NCBI GenBank assembly: GCA_030141605.1
Contig: JAQGDQ010000657.1
Location: 40,711 to 85,710 of the forward strand
Reading direction: 5' to 3'
Source: Tubiluchus corallicola
Taxonomy: Eukaryota > Priapulida > Priapulimorpha > Priapulimorphida > Tubiluchidae
Length of the DNA: 45,000 nt
The position numbers were made by a program, and so were the translations under genes. Shown one piece after another: positions 16,045 through 28,133 of the stretch (positions are counted from its first letter, which is position 1; each line of letters begins with the position of its first letter). The notes under the pieces are model-generated. The model searched no databases and was not told the DNA's origin. It saw nothing but the letters and a program-made list of their open reading frames with translations.

Positions 16045-16690
16045 TTAGTTTAGTTTAGTTTAAACATAATTTATTTAGGATTGAATCAGACAGTTTGAAC
16101 AACATGATTTAGGATCCTCACCACAACAAACTATATACACTAATTACAAAAACATTTACAGTAAAAATTGACTATACCTACACGAGCTGACAAGTTTTAC
16201 TACAAGATTATATTAGATATTAGTAACATTTACAGTAACAATTGACTATACCTACACAAGCTGATAAGTATTACTACAAGATTATATTAGATGTTAGTAC
16301 CAAATGACAGTTAGAAAATATTAATGTACGAATATTTAAGACTAATGCATCTCATATCAGACAGAAACTACTGGATGCGTTTAGTACGTAACATAAAGTC
16401 ATGTCTACATAGGAATATTTTACAGTTAACAACATAATTAAATTCATCTTTTCCAAACAATAACAACTTCAACAGATCAGTAGTTCCTATGGCACCTAGA
16501 ATTAAGGTTTTCAGGTAGCAGTATTTCATTTAGTTCATCAAACATAATAACCCTAGTTTGTTGATACAATGGGCAGTGCAACAAAAAGTGTTCAACAGAC
16601 TCAAATCGAAATCCACAGTTACAATTCGGCAATAATGGATGACTGTTATTATCTTTACAGCCTTCAGAGAAAAGGTCAAAGGTCATAGTT
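16045..16690 (-). mobile_element. non-LTR retrotransposon (LINE) 3' remnant
   Basis: The minus frame at 16686-16477 encodes a C-terminal LINE-type zinc-knuckle segment. CNCGFRFESVEHFLLHCPLY fits the C.CG...E...HFL..CP.Y pattern found after the reverse transcriptase of Jockey/CR1-like elements. Downstream on the same strand is a 3' UTR ending at an AAACTAAACTAAACT tail (16045-16065 region). A 74-bp tandem duplication (16151 and 16225) lies in the UTR. The reverse transcriptase itself is missing, so this is a 5'-truncated dead copy. Confidence 0.72.
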
Positions 16691-17574
16691 TAGCTAAGAA
16701 AATCCGATTCTCGTGTGCGCCTGATGCACACAAATTAAGATTTTCCAAATGAAAAATGCTTCTTATCCAACGAAAAACTTAAATTAAGGTTAAAGTTAAA
16801 ATCAGTGTTTCCAGAACAGTCAAAACATTGGTGTACTTGCACTATATGTGGCAAGTTCTTGAAGGAATTCTGAGGCTGTGGATCATTTTTTTAAAGAGGA
16901 TAAATTTCTAAGTTGAAAATGCGCCTAAAACAAATCAGGGTGTGTCGATTTACCACTGTAGCCCGAAGGAGCAATAAATCACGTATATTACCGAACATAG
17001 CAGCCAAAAGGCTCATTTTTCTTCCATAATCAGTGAAAAGCAACGCGACTAATGTTGCAACGCGTGGCAATTGAGTTTGAAACAGTCGGTCAGCCACTCA
17101 CCACACGAGAATCACGCTTATTTTCTTGTAAGAACTTTGCAGAAAGACAGATTTTTGATAGTACAGAAAATGAACTGAAAGAGACGTATTTAATATGAAA
17201 TATGTGAAGTGATGAAAACACTTGATTGCATTATACGAATCACACTAGTGGTTACAAAGTATTGACTAATTGAATCTGACTGGTTCTTTGACAAGGTTGG
17301 GTTGTACGTTACAGGATGAAATGATGTTAAAAAACGTTTGCATATTTTGTTTATTCATTATCTGTGCAATCACCATTAATTGCTAGTTTCGACTGTAACG
17401 CCATCTTTAATAATTGGGACCTGAACTAATCAAATTATCTGAATTTCATTAAATGTATTTCAAACTTTCAAACTTTCAAGCTTTTGATTTTAATGTCAAC
17501 AAATGAGTGTTGCAGTTTAGTTAATTTTCAGATTAATTCAACCTCAATGTCCAGCCTTGCATAGACTTTTAAAT
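16691..17574. other. no gene seen
   Basis: The minus frame at 16891-17097 and smaller frames show no known motif. The stretch just right of the LINE remnant might still be LINE-derived but has no recognisable coding. Confidence 0.4.
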
Positions 17575-17864
17575 ATAGGCGTACAGGCCGATTTTTCCAG
17601 GGGGAGGGGCTTTTCCCTAAAAATTCGGGGTCAACATCGAGTAGGGAGCTGCCTCACCCCGCTCCATGATCAAAAAACATCCAGATTTCGGGCACTTCAC
17701 TTGGCGGCACGGAGAAATTTCAAGATTTCCTTTTTTTATGAAAGACATTATTTTATTTCTTTCATAATTTAACTGGTGCCCGAAAAAATGTGTTTGCCCG
17801 AATCTGGGGGGCTGCAGCAACACCCCACTACCAACCACCCTAACCCTCTGGCTCGTACGCCTAT
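17575..17864. mobile_element. MITE with ATAGGCGTAC termini
   Basis: The termini ATAGGCGTACAGGCC and GGCTCGTACGCCTAT are inverted repeats, and the element is about 290 bp. It is G/C-richer than its surroundings, with GGGGGAGGGGC and CTGGGGGGCTGCAGCAACAC near the ends. The two open frames across it (17557-17772 plus, 17617-17838 minus) are shadows. MITEs with this kind of terminus are common in marine invertebrate genomes (general knowledge, not checked). Confidence 0.8.
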
Positions 17865-18892
17865 GTTTTAGACGATTAATGTTTTGACAACGATATATCT
17901 ATTCTACATCCAAGATGCATCATCACCAACGATTTTCAGTAAAGAAAAAAATTCCAGGTAAACACAGTCCTACCTGTACTTTCTTCACCTGCTTACCACA
18001 CACCTTGAGTCACCTGTACATCATCAACACACCATGTCTTTCGTCGTCTTCATATGCTAGATGATTTTAACGACCAATTACGGCTTAGCAGTCAGGAAGT
18101 ATTGGCTAACACAGAAGACCAACGCTGAATCACAATAATTTAAAACTAGGGAATTCTAGACGGACTTTATGCTGCAGTTTAACACTGGTAGGTAGACTCA
18201 ATGGTAAATTCTTCACGGCTGAGGAAATTCAGTTCACGCCAGAGGCGAAAAGTTTGTATTCTGAAAGGGCGAGCCCACGAGCAGGCTGGGAGCGCACCGA
18301 TACAGTGTTAAACCATGAATGCAATTTAAAGGTGTGTTAAGAAGTTCCAAACGTCTTAAGATACCCGTAAGGTTTGCGATAGGATCTTAGCTGTTTTTGT
18401 AACGATATTAGCTCCGTCAATGCAACTATGAAAGGGTTCATCCGAGGGTCTACGTAGAAGTTTCAGTTAAATTGAAGTTTCTCAACAAATTAATCCGTCG
18501 GCTGCTTTGCAACACTTTTAATGTGTTTTCCATTTTTAACCAAATAATTTATAGTTCAAATAATTATGAAGCAGTTTAAACATTTCTTCGAAATTAAATT
18601 TTATTTTGACCGGGTTCGAATAATCAGTGTTCATTTTCAAAGCATCTTAAAAACAAAGAAATTTTTCAAGAAGGTAGAAGCAACTTAGAAGTACAATTCA
18701 GTGCATGAAGTCACCAAAAATTGTTTTAGATATGTATCAATTTTCCTTACACTGTTCATATCATTGTTTCACTATTTGTTACATAAAATTGTCTACTAGT
18801 TTTTAACCGTAGCTGATTAGTTTTATTCATTCGTCGGTGACATAAGCTTCTGCAGCTTGTAATTGTATGTCTTTAAAATCGACGTGAAATAA
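17865..18892. other. no gene seen
   Basis: About 1 kb of AT-rich sequence with no repeat or coding signal noticed. Confidence 0.5.
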
Positions 18893-19525
18893 TTGTTTAT
18901 CTTATCTTATCTTATCTTATCTTATCTTATCTTATCTTATCTTATCTTATCTTATCTTATCTTATCTTATCTTATCTTATCTTATCTTATCTTATCTTAT
19001 CTTACCTTATCTTACCTTACCTTACCTTATCTTATCTTATCTTATCTTATCTTATCTTATCTTATCTTATCTTATCTTATCTTATCTTATCTTATCTTAT
19101 CTTATCTTATCTTATCTTATCTTATCTTATCTTATCTTATCTTATCTTATCTTATCTTATCTTATCTTATCTTATCTTATCTTATCTTATCTTATCTTAT
19201 CTTATCTTATCTTATCTTATCTTATCTTATCTTATCTTATCTTATCTTACCTTACCTTACCTTACCTTACCTTACCTTACCTTACCTTACCTTACCTTAC
19301 CTTACCTTACCTTACCTTACCTTACCTTACCTTACCTTACCTTACCTTACCTTACCTTACCTTACCTTACCTTACCTTATCCCATCCCATCCCATCCCAT
19401 CCCATCCCATCCCATCCCATCCCATCCCATCCCATCCCATCCCATCCCATCCCATCCCATCCCATCCCATCTCATCCCATCTCATCTCATCTCATCTCAT
19501 CTCATCTCATCTCATCTTATCTTAC
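18893..19525. repeat. pentanucleotide satellite in homogeneous blocks
   Basis: About 126 pentamers occur in order: (CTTAT)n with a short CTTAC patch near 19000-19030, (CTTAT)n to about 19245, (CTTAC)n to about 19375, (CCCAT)n to about 19470, a few (CTCAT)n, then CTTAT again. Each block differs from the next by one or two bases of the unit. The 239-codon open frame is repeat-encoded (LILSY/LTLPY/IPSHP) and is not a gene. Confidence 0.98.
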
Positions 19526-20449
19526 TTTTCTTACGATTTCTACATTGATAACTTCAATGCATCTCGTTTGTTGAAAGTAACACAATTTTACCTAACTTTG
19601 CTAAACAAATGACACAAATATGCAATGTCCGTTTTAATTATTTTCCAATTAAGGTTTAAACTTCAGTGGAAACTGTACTCCGACTTATTGCAAATTCAAT
19701 TTATAGACCAAGTACCGGTTCTGTCACAATCGTTTACAAAGCCCCAAATTATCCCGTAGGTTAGTATAGGCTGCAGTCTATCTGTTTTTTTCACTAGGAT
19801 TGTGTTGAAATAATTATGTGCTAATTTGGTTTACAATAAATAGTGAACTAGTGGTACTTGTGCTAAATAACATTAGTGCTTTTCTTTGGGTAACAAATAT
19901 CAGAAATACCAGTCTCTACGACGCTTTAGGTGCTCTAATTCACATTTTAAAAAGAAATCATCTCTGAGATCTTATCTTGAACAGACAGTTTTGGGCGCGT
20001 CTCAAGTTTCTTTTTTAAAAGCACAGCTTTGGAGGAGCATATTGTTCAATTTAAAGTTTTTAAGCGCTTTTAGCTACTCCATAGGATGCTTGTATCACTT
20101 AGGTAATACCCAATACGTGATCATACGTGATCATACGTGCATAGTTGATGATAAAATCGTTGTCACTCAACTTAAAGCGATTAAAGAAACTTTGTGAATT
20201 TTAATCTCAGAATCAGATAACTCTGTTCGTGCAGTTTGCCTAAACAACAGACGTTCGACATAGAGACAAATCTACTTAAAACTTTTGTCCTTTAACATGT
20301 AGTGTTTTCATTGCCCTTGACTTTGATTAATAATTATTTGGTTTGAATGGTTGTCGTGTTCAATTGAGGGTCACTGGTACCTTCATGTTCAAAATCCACT
20401 GTTTTAAAAGAATTGACTAAACGTCTTAAGGACGTTCAGTTACCTAGAG
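19526..20449. other. no supported gene; one orphan open frame
   Basis: The plus frame at 19886-20197 (103 codons) begins MGNKYQKYQSLRRFRCSN. It has no repeat basis and no motif I recognise, and codon use does not look selected. A small exact duplication, CGTGATCATACGTGATCATA, lies inside it. I do not call it a gene. Confidence 0.35.
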
Positions 20450-21060
20450 ACACTGTGTTGCCTGTATTAGTTGCTTTCAGACACTATGTTGCCTGTGTTA
20501 GCTGCTTTCAGACAATGGGTTGCCTGTGTTAGCTGCTTTCAGACACTGTGTTGAATGCGTTAGCTACTTTCAGACACTGGGTTGCCTGTGTTAGCTGCTT
20601 TAAGACACTGTGTTGAATGCGTTAGCTGCTTTCAGACACTGTGTTGCCTGTGCTAGTTGCTTTCAGACACTGTGTTGCCTGTGTTAGTTGCTTTCAGATA
20701 CTGTGTTGAATGCGCTAGCTGCTTTCAGACACTGTGTTGCCTGTGTTAGCTGCTTTCAGACACTGTGTTATCTGTGTTAGCTGCTTTCAGATACTGTGTT
20801 GAATGCGCTAGCTGCTTTCAGACACTGTGTTGCCTGTGTTAGCTGCTCTCCGACACTGTGTTGCCTGTGTTAGCTGCTTTCAGACACTGTGTTATCTGTG
20901 TTAGCTGCTTTCAGACACTGTGTTGCCTGTGTTAGCTGCTTTCCGACACTTTGTTGCTTGTGTTAGCTGCTTACAGACATTGTGTTGCCTGTGATAGCTG
21001 CTTACAGACACTGTGTTGCCTGTGCTAACTGCTTTCAGACACTGTATTGCCTCTGTTAGT
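20450..21060. repeat. 31-bp minisatellite, about 20 copies
   Basis: The consensus unit is GCTGCTTTCAGACACTGTGT followed by TGCCTGTGTTA. Two variant blocks alternate: TGCCTGTGTTA and TGAATGCGTTA/CTA, suggesting higher-order units. The array degrades at both ends. Confidence 0.95.
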
Positions 21061-21385
21061 TGTTTTGAGCGATTAATTTGTCGATCATACTAAACTAAAA
21101 GAAGGCTTACGAAGAAGAAACAAGAGTTGATATCAGTAATTAATGGAAAAGGGTTTTGTCATTATCACTTACAGAATGGTTTAAATTTATACTTCACATT
21201 CAGTTTATGATAATAGTTGTAATGTCGTTAGAGAGAACGCTTCGCTTGGTCGACCACAAATTTTTGAATGAATAAATTTGTTGTATTCTCGTATTTATTT
21301 TTCCAATGACAAGTTACCCATCCCGCTTAGTCTCGCAGCTTGCTTTGGTGCGTGCTATAGACAATATGAGCAGTAGTGTTTGCTA

Positions 21386-21455
21386 TCATCACCACGGTCA
21401 TCATCATCATTATCATCATCATCGTCGTCGTGGTCGTCGTCAGCATCATCATGGC

Positions 21456-21489
<34 letters not shown>

Positions 21490-21680
21490 GTCGTCGTTAT
21501 CATCATCAGCATCACCACAATCATCGTCGTCGTCGTAGGCATCATCATGGCCATCATCATCATCGTCGTCGTCGTCGTCATCGTCATCAGTATCATCACA
21601 ATCGTCATCGTCATCGTCATCGTCGTCATCATCATCATCATCACCATCATCATCATCTTCTTCATCGTCACCACGATTAT
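21386..21680. repeat. (ATC/GTC)n trinucleotide array
   Basis: About 290 bp of CAT and CGT triplets is open in three frames: His/Arg on the plus strand, Ile/Val in the shifted plus frame, Met/Thr on the minus strand. A 69-bp-scale pattern (CATCATGGCCATCATC…CGTCGTCGT) recurs. All open frames over it are by-products. Confidence 0.97.
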
Positions 21681-21689
21681 TAACATAGA

Positions 21690-22200
21690 TAAAATAAAAT
21701 GTTAATCAATGCTATGCAGCAACAAAAATGTATAGCTGATATTTATAAACTTAGGAAGAAGTAACAGCAGAACACAGTCACAAGTATAAAAGGTATTTAA
21801 ATGATACTTGTTAACCTAGAGCCGTAATCTTTGGCTTTGCCTGGGGATGACTGATTAGTGTTATTTTCGCTCGTTTTTTTACCTTTTTTTCTACACTGCC
21901 AACCATCGCGTGTTTCCCAAGGACACTGTTGACTTCCCAATTCAGCACTTGGAATGCCAAACAGGGGGTTAAATTTTACGACATCTTGTATTTCTGAGCC
22001 ATAAACTAATAACACAAGTTCGCTATGTAATAACAATCAGTAGATAGTTATCTAGTGATATTTGATACGTGTTTTTATCAAGGATAAAACTGCAGGTAAC
22101 TGTGGTGATGATGTGAGCCGAGTTTGACCGCCCGTATCAAAACTGTGAATCAAATACTGTAGCTTAATAAGCGCTGGTCATTATATAAAATAAAAAATTG
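21690..22200. other. no supported gene
   Basis: The minus frame at 21797-22036 (79 codons) shows no known motif. No repeat was noticed. Confidence 0.4.
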
Positions 22201-22545
22201 GGCTGTTTGTTTGTTTGTTTGTCTGTTGATTTGTCTTGACTGTTGAATATATGTTTGTTTCTTTATTTGCTTGGTAGTTTGTTTACTAGTTAATGGGCTT
22301 ACTTGTTCTTACTTGGATTGCCTTCGTGGTTTTACTTAGCTAATTAGTTGGTCAGTTAGTCATTATTAAAACCACGAACGTGCCAGCTAATCAATTACTT
22401 ACTCAGTCAGTTAGATAGTTAGTTAATTGGCTTGCTTGTTCTTACTTGCATTGCTTCATAGTATTAGTTAGTCAGTTAGTCATCAGTAAATCCACCAACG
22501 TGCCAGCTAATAAGTCACTTAGTTAGTCAGTCAGTTATTAATGGC
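22201..22545. repeat. (GTTT)n-like start and ~125-bp imperfect duplication
   Basis: GTTTGTTTGTTTGTTTGTCT is followed by two diverged copies of a block with TTGCTTGTTCTTACTTGCAT-type sequence and TTAGTCAGTTAGTCAT…CACGAACGTGCCAGCTAAT (about 22295-22400 and 22425-22515). Confidence 0.7.
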
Positions 22546-23430
22546 CATCACCAGCAAAAACAAATCGTTTATGTACCTTGTACACACAACGGCTTTTTAC
22601 CACTATAGGTTTCAATTGTCTATTTATTGATTTCATTGTTTAATATAACAATGTAACAGACATGTTATATACGTATATATACATCATTCACAATTTTAGT
22701 TCATGTTAGCAGGTATAATGATAACAATTAATATTGTTTGACCCGGTAGATACGGCCCGTCATCGGTGATGCGGGTAAGCGCTGCATAACGGACAGTCCG
22801 GAAATTTTAAAAAAAGAAACAACAAAACCAAAACTTAGAAATCAAAAGGGACGGCTGAGAAGAACAACACAAATAGAAAAACAAACAAAACCTGATGACA
22901 ATGCTTCAGACTTTACGGAATCACGATACTCGGCCGGCAGACAGGAGAAGTGCATTCCACGACAAAAAACAGACGATGTCACGTGTTCGTTTTCCCACAG
23001 GAAACCACTGCTCAGCAAATCGCAGGTAATGTTATGGGCTTCTTAGTTGAAAGAGGAGGTCATAACATTACCTGTAAGTTGGTTGGCCTGGTGCCTATAT
23101 GAATAAAAGTGTACAATGCACATTCACTTGTTCAGCTCAATATCTAAAGAAGCTTATTTTAGCTTGTAAGAATGGCTCTGAATGTGAAATAGAAAAAAAG
23201 GAGAAGAATATATATAATTGTACTTTAAGTAATTAATTACTCCACCAAATGTTCTTTTCTATGACGCAGCGTTTTGGAACAGGAACTGCAATGTATTGCT
23301 GTTATGCAAGAAATAATTCTATAATCCGGTCTGTCACCCAAAAGACCCAAAATTCTTGTAGCACATTTCCATTTAGTCCACATTACATTTCGGCACATAA
23401 TACGGCTTCGCTTAATAAGTTATGTATAAG
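22546..23430. other. no gene seen
   Basis: Non-repetitive. A local inverted pair GGTAATGTTATG / CATAACATTACC (23023 and 23060) makes a small hairpin. The open frame at 23249-23449 has no motif. Confidence 0.45.
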
Positions 23431-23660
23431 TTTGTACACAGTTATGTAGAAGTGTGCACAGTTATGTGCAAGCGTGTACACAGTTATGTGCAAGCGTGTA
23501 GCGTGTAGCGTGTACACAGTTATGTGCAAGCGTGCACACAGTTATGTGCAAGTGTACACAGTTACGTACAAGTGTGTACAGAGTTATGTGCAAGCGTGCA
23601 CACAGTTATGTGCAAGTGTACACAGTTACGTACAAGTGTGTACACAGTTATGTGCAGTGT
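23431..23660. repeat. ~22-bp minisatellite with higher-order structure
   Basis: The unit is GTGTACACAGTTATGTGCAA plus GC. A longer block (GCAAGTGTACACAGTTACGT plus ACAAGTGTGTACA…) is itself duplicated. Open frames at 23474-23842 and 23532-23768 start inside it. Confidence 0.92.
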
Positions 23661-24540
23661 GTTCCTGGGTTACTAATCGTACTACCAAACGAAAACCCAC
23701 ACATAAGTTCTTATTCGTCCTCGTTAATCGTGCAAAAGTGTCTATATGTGAACGTTTTGGAGTTATAAGCGTCCAAAGTAGAAGACCAATTCTTGACATT
23801 GTAGTGTCTCGGGACAGCGGGACAAAGAGTGAATTTGTATAAAAATGTCCAGAACGTTGTTAGAGTGACCAAAAGATTCATTCCTAAAAGTTTGGTAGTG
23901 TATCCAGTCAGTCACTATGTCATCAAAATTTGGTCTTAATAGACCAGGCTAATAGGGTAGCACAGCATTGTGCTCACATGAATACGCTACTACTTAGAAT
24001 TCACCTCATGAATAAATGAATAGGTTTTACAGTAAGAATGCAGCTAGTGTGTGATTATGAGAATTCTGTGCTTCAGTAAACAGGACTGTTTGATATTATT
24101 AGCAGTTACATACGCAGCAACGTATTCAACCTTTACAGCAGAAAGAATTAAATTTAACAATATTTTCACATTTCTTTTACGAACAAAATAAGTGGCCTAT
24201 TAATCATTTTTGAAGAACAAAAATTCTTCGTAAAGCATAAAAGAAAATCGAATTTAAGTGTTGATTCGTTGCGAAACTCCTCAGCTCAATATTTCTGTAT
24301 AGCCATTTTAAAGAATATAATAAAATAAGCACATTGATTATTCTAGCAAATGATTGCAGTTAGGCTGCTGAACTGATGCGCTGTGGCTTCTGATAAATCA
24401 TTTGTTAAACTCATTTACTTTCTAGCTTAACTTTTCAATGGGAATATCTAGAAGTGTCGTTACTTTAATTAATCAGCTGTGGGTTCACATATACATGCAT
24501 TCACACATCTACTTGAATGCTTGGTTTTAATGTAATCGCG
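23661..24540. other. no gene seen
   Basis: AT-rich unique sequence. No gene or repeat is supported. Confidence 0.5.
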
Positions 24541-24900
24541 ATCTGTCAGCCGGTCGGTTATTCATTTACTTACTTGGATAACCGTTTGCTTTTTTACTAA
24601 CTAGTTCTTGCCGTACATGTATACGTATTCGTTTATGTACTTGGTTGTTTGGATTAGTCGGTCTGTCAGCCGGTCGGTTATTCATTTACTTACTCGGATA
24701 ACCGTTTGCTTTTTTACTAACTAGTTGTTGCCGTACATGTATACGTATTCGTTTATGTACTTGGTTGTTTGGATTAGTCGGTCTGTCAGCCGGTCGGTTA
24801 TTCATTTACTTACTTGGATAACCGTTTGCTTTTTTACTAACTAGTTCTTGCCGTATATGTATCTACACTCATTTGTTCACGTACTTAACTATTTGGTTTG
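24541..24900. repeat. 120-bp tandem repeat, three copies
   Basis: Copies start near 24541, 24661 and 24781 and are almost identical over 100 bp (core TCAGCCGGTCGGTTATTCAT, then GATAACCGTTTGC and CCGTACATGTATACGTATTC). The last copy diverges after CCGTA. Near-identity suggests a recent duplication. Confidence 0.97.
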
Positions 24901-25248
24901 TCAGTCTGTCAGCTGGTTAATTATTTGTTTCCTTTGCTTAGATAACTGTTTACTCGTTTTATAATTAATGTGGTTGACTAATATGATTAATTTCTTTACT
25001 TGAATGTTGATTTGCTTGCTTTCTTGTTTTACTTGCATCTTAATTTTCTCTCCTATAATACTTCACGGTCGACTTCTGACTAACTGGACCCACCATTGTT
25101 AAATCGACTGACTGATCGAGTGAGTGACTAATCAAACGACTGTTTGTCGGAGTAGCGGCCTAAATCAATAACAGACTGGATTAGCTATAAAAGTGAAAAA
25201 AGTAAAACGTTCCTCTCATATATAATAAAAGTATTAAAGCTAAATTGG

Positions 25249-25835
25249 ACCAAATGTTAAACTGTATGTCAAAATAATCTATTCTTTAATGTATTGAAAG
25301 GAAACATTCCTATTTTATTCAAAAATGACTCACGACAGAATTATTACCACACAAGCAGAATTTCGCGTTCACGCCACTAGTTCTTCTCTGTTAGACGGGT
25401 ACTAGCGCCTGCATTTCGGAAACGCACTGCACAAAACAGGTGCTGTACCTTTCAGTTCAGATGTGTTAGTTCGTGACGAACTGCACACGTTCGACAGCTC
25501 ATACGTGAGAACAGCGGTAAATTTAAAATTTGAATTTTTATCTTAAAACTTGCCTAGTTTTAGTACAACACACTGAATACCTTACAGTAGCATAGAACTT
25601 CAATTTTCGCTTTCACAAAGACGCGCAACACGCTCGTAGAATATTTTTGCTGTTGAAAATTATGTTTGTTTCTGATGTCATGAATAGTTAGGCTTGCCCG
25701 CCCTTAATTAAGTTTTTAATCTATTATTTAATTATCGGAAACGCTTTTTCCAGTATTAATTCTATTAAAACGTATACTTTCTATCGGACTTGAAAATGGG
25801 GTAGCATATGAAAAATCTTCCTGTGTTCCTTTGAA
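25249..25835 (+). mobile_element. inverted-repeat family E, copy 3
   Basis: This has the terminus ACCAAATGTTAAACTGTATG (compare ACCAATCTTAAACTGTTGGT in copy 1) followed by TTGAAAGGAAACATTCC, GCCACTAGTTCTTCTCTGTT, GCGCCTGCATTTCGGAAACG and GACGAACTGCACACGTTC. It ends near GACTTGAAAATGGGGTAGCA. A block of about 30 bp (ACATGCATTTCACCATTGGC-like, present in copy 2) is deleted after CTCTGTTAGACGGG. Confidence 0.8.
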
Positions 25836-26053
25836 CTTCTAGTGCCTTCCACGTAACAAAATCTTGGTATGGCGTAGCTTATCAACTCTTCACATTTCAC
25901 AGCAAAATAAGAACAGATAAAGAAGAATGACTCACAAACGTTCCAGGCACCATTTCATTCTACAATTACAATGCCGTCTGCTGCTGAAAAAGATGCGATT
26001 CTGAGATGAACAAAGATAAGAAATAGAAAATGTTTAGTTAGGGCTATAATCCC

Positions 26054-26856
26054 AGTGGCGTAGCAAGTGCTTGTGGTGCCAGGGAGCAAAAAAACTTCTG
26101 GCGTGCGCCCTATCATTTTAATGTTTTGATCATCCGTTTCGTGGGCAAAAGCACAAATTGGGCGCGTTTTTGCCTCCCCGAGCCCAACTTTCCTCTTTCG
26201 ACATGACGGAAGAATGATAAACAAATTTTTTGATTGATTATGTAATCAGCAGATTAAACAATTACTTGTGGTATATTAGAACACTGTTAACCTGATTTCT
26301 ACGTTTTTGTTATTAATTACACCTATTTGTATAGCTTATATTCAAGCAAGTTGCACGAATACCTGTGTAATACCTAGAGTTTAACCCTGAGTTTCACCCT
26401 GAGTTTGATCTGTAGTACTGCAGCAGAGTAACTCTTTTCTATGCATTAGTTACTCGTAACACGACAGTCCTTAAACATTCATCTCCAGCATTAAAACAAG
26501 CAAAGATTGTGTAAGATACAGAACACTACAGGTTTTCGTAATAATACATTCAGCATTCAGAGAAACGCCACAGTTTCTACCAAAATTATTGATCAGCTAA
26601 GAAGCACGACACCCTACACACGCCGTGAAGTAACAACATTAACCTTTTTTCTAAGCTGTATGTAGTGATCAATTCAGCTACGATGATCTATGACTAGGCA
26701 ATTTTATTGTAGTTTGATAACTTTTGTTAATTGTTTTGTTAATGCTGGATTAGTAATTAATAATTAACAGTAATTGAACTCTAGAAGAATTTTGCCCCCT
26801 CTCACCCTTGCGCCCGGGGGTGATTTCCCCTGCAACTCCCATCTGGCTACGCCTCT
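26054..26856. mobile_element. TIR element with AGTGGCGTAGC termini
   Basis: The left end AGTGGCGTAGCAAG and right end CTGGCTACGCCTCT are inverted, and the length is about 800 bp. Near the right end CCCCTCTCACCCTTGCGCCC and GGGGGTGATTTCCCC give further GC-rich structure, typical of such elements. It contains the minus open frame 25955-26224 only in part and encodes no transposase I recognise. Confidence 0.7.
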
Positions 26857-27118
26857 AAATGATCCTGTAGACTTAACAAATGACGCAGCACTTCCTTAAG
26901 CTCATTTTCATATTTGGTTTTGCTGTTTTGGATGACATCTCAATTTAACAACAACAAGATCTAGGCTATATACCCCGTCATATTTTTTAACGTTACAATG
27001 TTAAACCAGCCACTACTGTAGTGCTGTCAAACCATCAGGTTTGCGAAACGTTCTATTGTTAACCAGAACGTATGGAAAATTGCAAATATACAGCTCGTCT
27101 ATTTTTAAGTAAGAAATG

Positions 27119-27505
27119 CAGGGGCGCATTAACACTTAGGTTAACTAGGCTATAGTCTAGGACGCCAAACTTCGAGGGGCGTCAAATTTTAGAAAAAATT
27201 CTTATTCTCCTCGGAAAATGTGTATACTTTTTATATTCATGTAAAGGGCAGATTTATAACACACCACAGGCAGTTACTGACCTCATGAAGTGCAACATGA
27301 AGAACAGGTGCAAGGTATTACACACGCATTAGTGCAACTTGCTTGATAATAAGCTATACAAATGCGTATAATTAATAACAACAACGTAGAAATCAGGTTA
27401 ACAGTGTTTCTAACACACCACAAGTAATTGTTTAATCTGCTGATCACATAATCAATCATAAATTCACAATAGCCTAAGGTGTCGTAAAGTCTTGGTACGC
27501 CCCTG
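27119..27505. mobile_element. short TIR element (CAGGGGCG termini), partner of 26054-26856
   Basis: The ends CAGGGGCGCATTAAC and CTTGGTACGCCCCTG are inverted. Its right half (about 27316-27459) is the reverse complement of 26230-26375, sharing GATTGATTATGT…AATCAGCAGATTAAACAATT, AACACTGTTAACCTGATTTC and TTGTATAGCTTAT. The two elements thus form a ~145-bp-arm inverted repeat about 1 kb apart. Confidence 0.7.
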
Positions 27506-27750
27506 AATAAATGATGCTTTAATTGCTGTCCCGTGGCTCAATACATACTGACGCTACCAGTAATATTCTGGAGTCAACTTTTTCAAAACATGTTGAACCG
27601 GCAGCTGAGCTGGCAGAGCAGGGGCATTTCTAATCACCGGTCTCTGGATCAAGTCCCGAATGGGTCACAGTTTTTTGCTGTCTCTTTTCTTTCTTCAATT
27701 CATTACTCCCAATGGTTTATGAACGTTCTGGCATTCACAGTCATAATATA

Positions 27751-28133
27751 ATGAGCCTTTTCACAGTTCCAGCGATTGATGATGATCGTCAAAGGGTCAA
27801 AGGTTAAGTGAACCAGAAAACGTGTTGTGCACACTTGACAATGCCTCGCAGCTCATGCTATTGCACTAGTAACAGCTAGCTAGAACCTTACCTAGTTCAT
27901 TTTTTCTTTTTCCTAAGCAAGATCCTACTAGTAAATTACTCTACGCACAGATTAATGCATAATTAAGTAAACTCCACGTATAACAACTGAAGGTACTGAA
28001 CTGATGCGGCAGATTACTTTGCTTTAGCCACATGTCACGTGACGGTTGTAGTTAAGGCGCGTTGCTGTGGTACATTTAACCTTTGACCTACAGCAACTGC
28101 GCGTGCGCACAAGAAAACTATGAAAAAGCTTGT
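27751..28133. mobile_element. MITE family M, copy 2
   Basis: Starts GAGCCTTTTCACAGTTCC and ends AAACTATGAAAAAGCTTG, with the same interior motifs as 14404-14775 in the same order. Both copies carry CATGTCACGTGA and GCGCGTGCGCAC. About 380 bp and no coding capacity. Confidence 0.82.

Noticed and set aside
18893-19612. 239-codon open frame
   Set aside because: Encoded entirely by the pentanucleotide satellite; no unique coding sequence.
19886-20197. 103-codon plus-strand open frame as a gene
   Set aside because: No motif, no neighbouring exons with matching splice signals, and length is within chance for AT-rich DNA of this extent.
21306-21705. His/Arg-rich, Met/Thr-rich and Ile/Val-rich open frames
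   Set aside because: All are readings of one trinucleotide array.
24541-24900. 120-bp tandem repeat as a possible rDNA or snRNA cluster
   Set aside because: No recognisable RNA gene motif; only three near-identical copies of AT-rich sequence.
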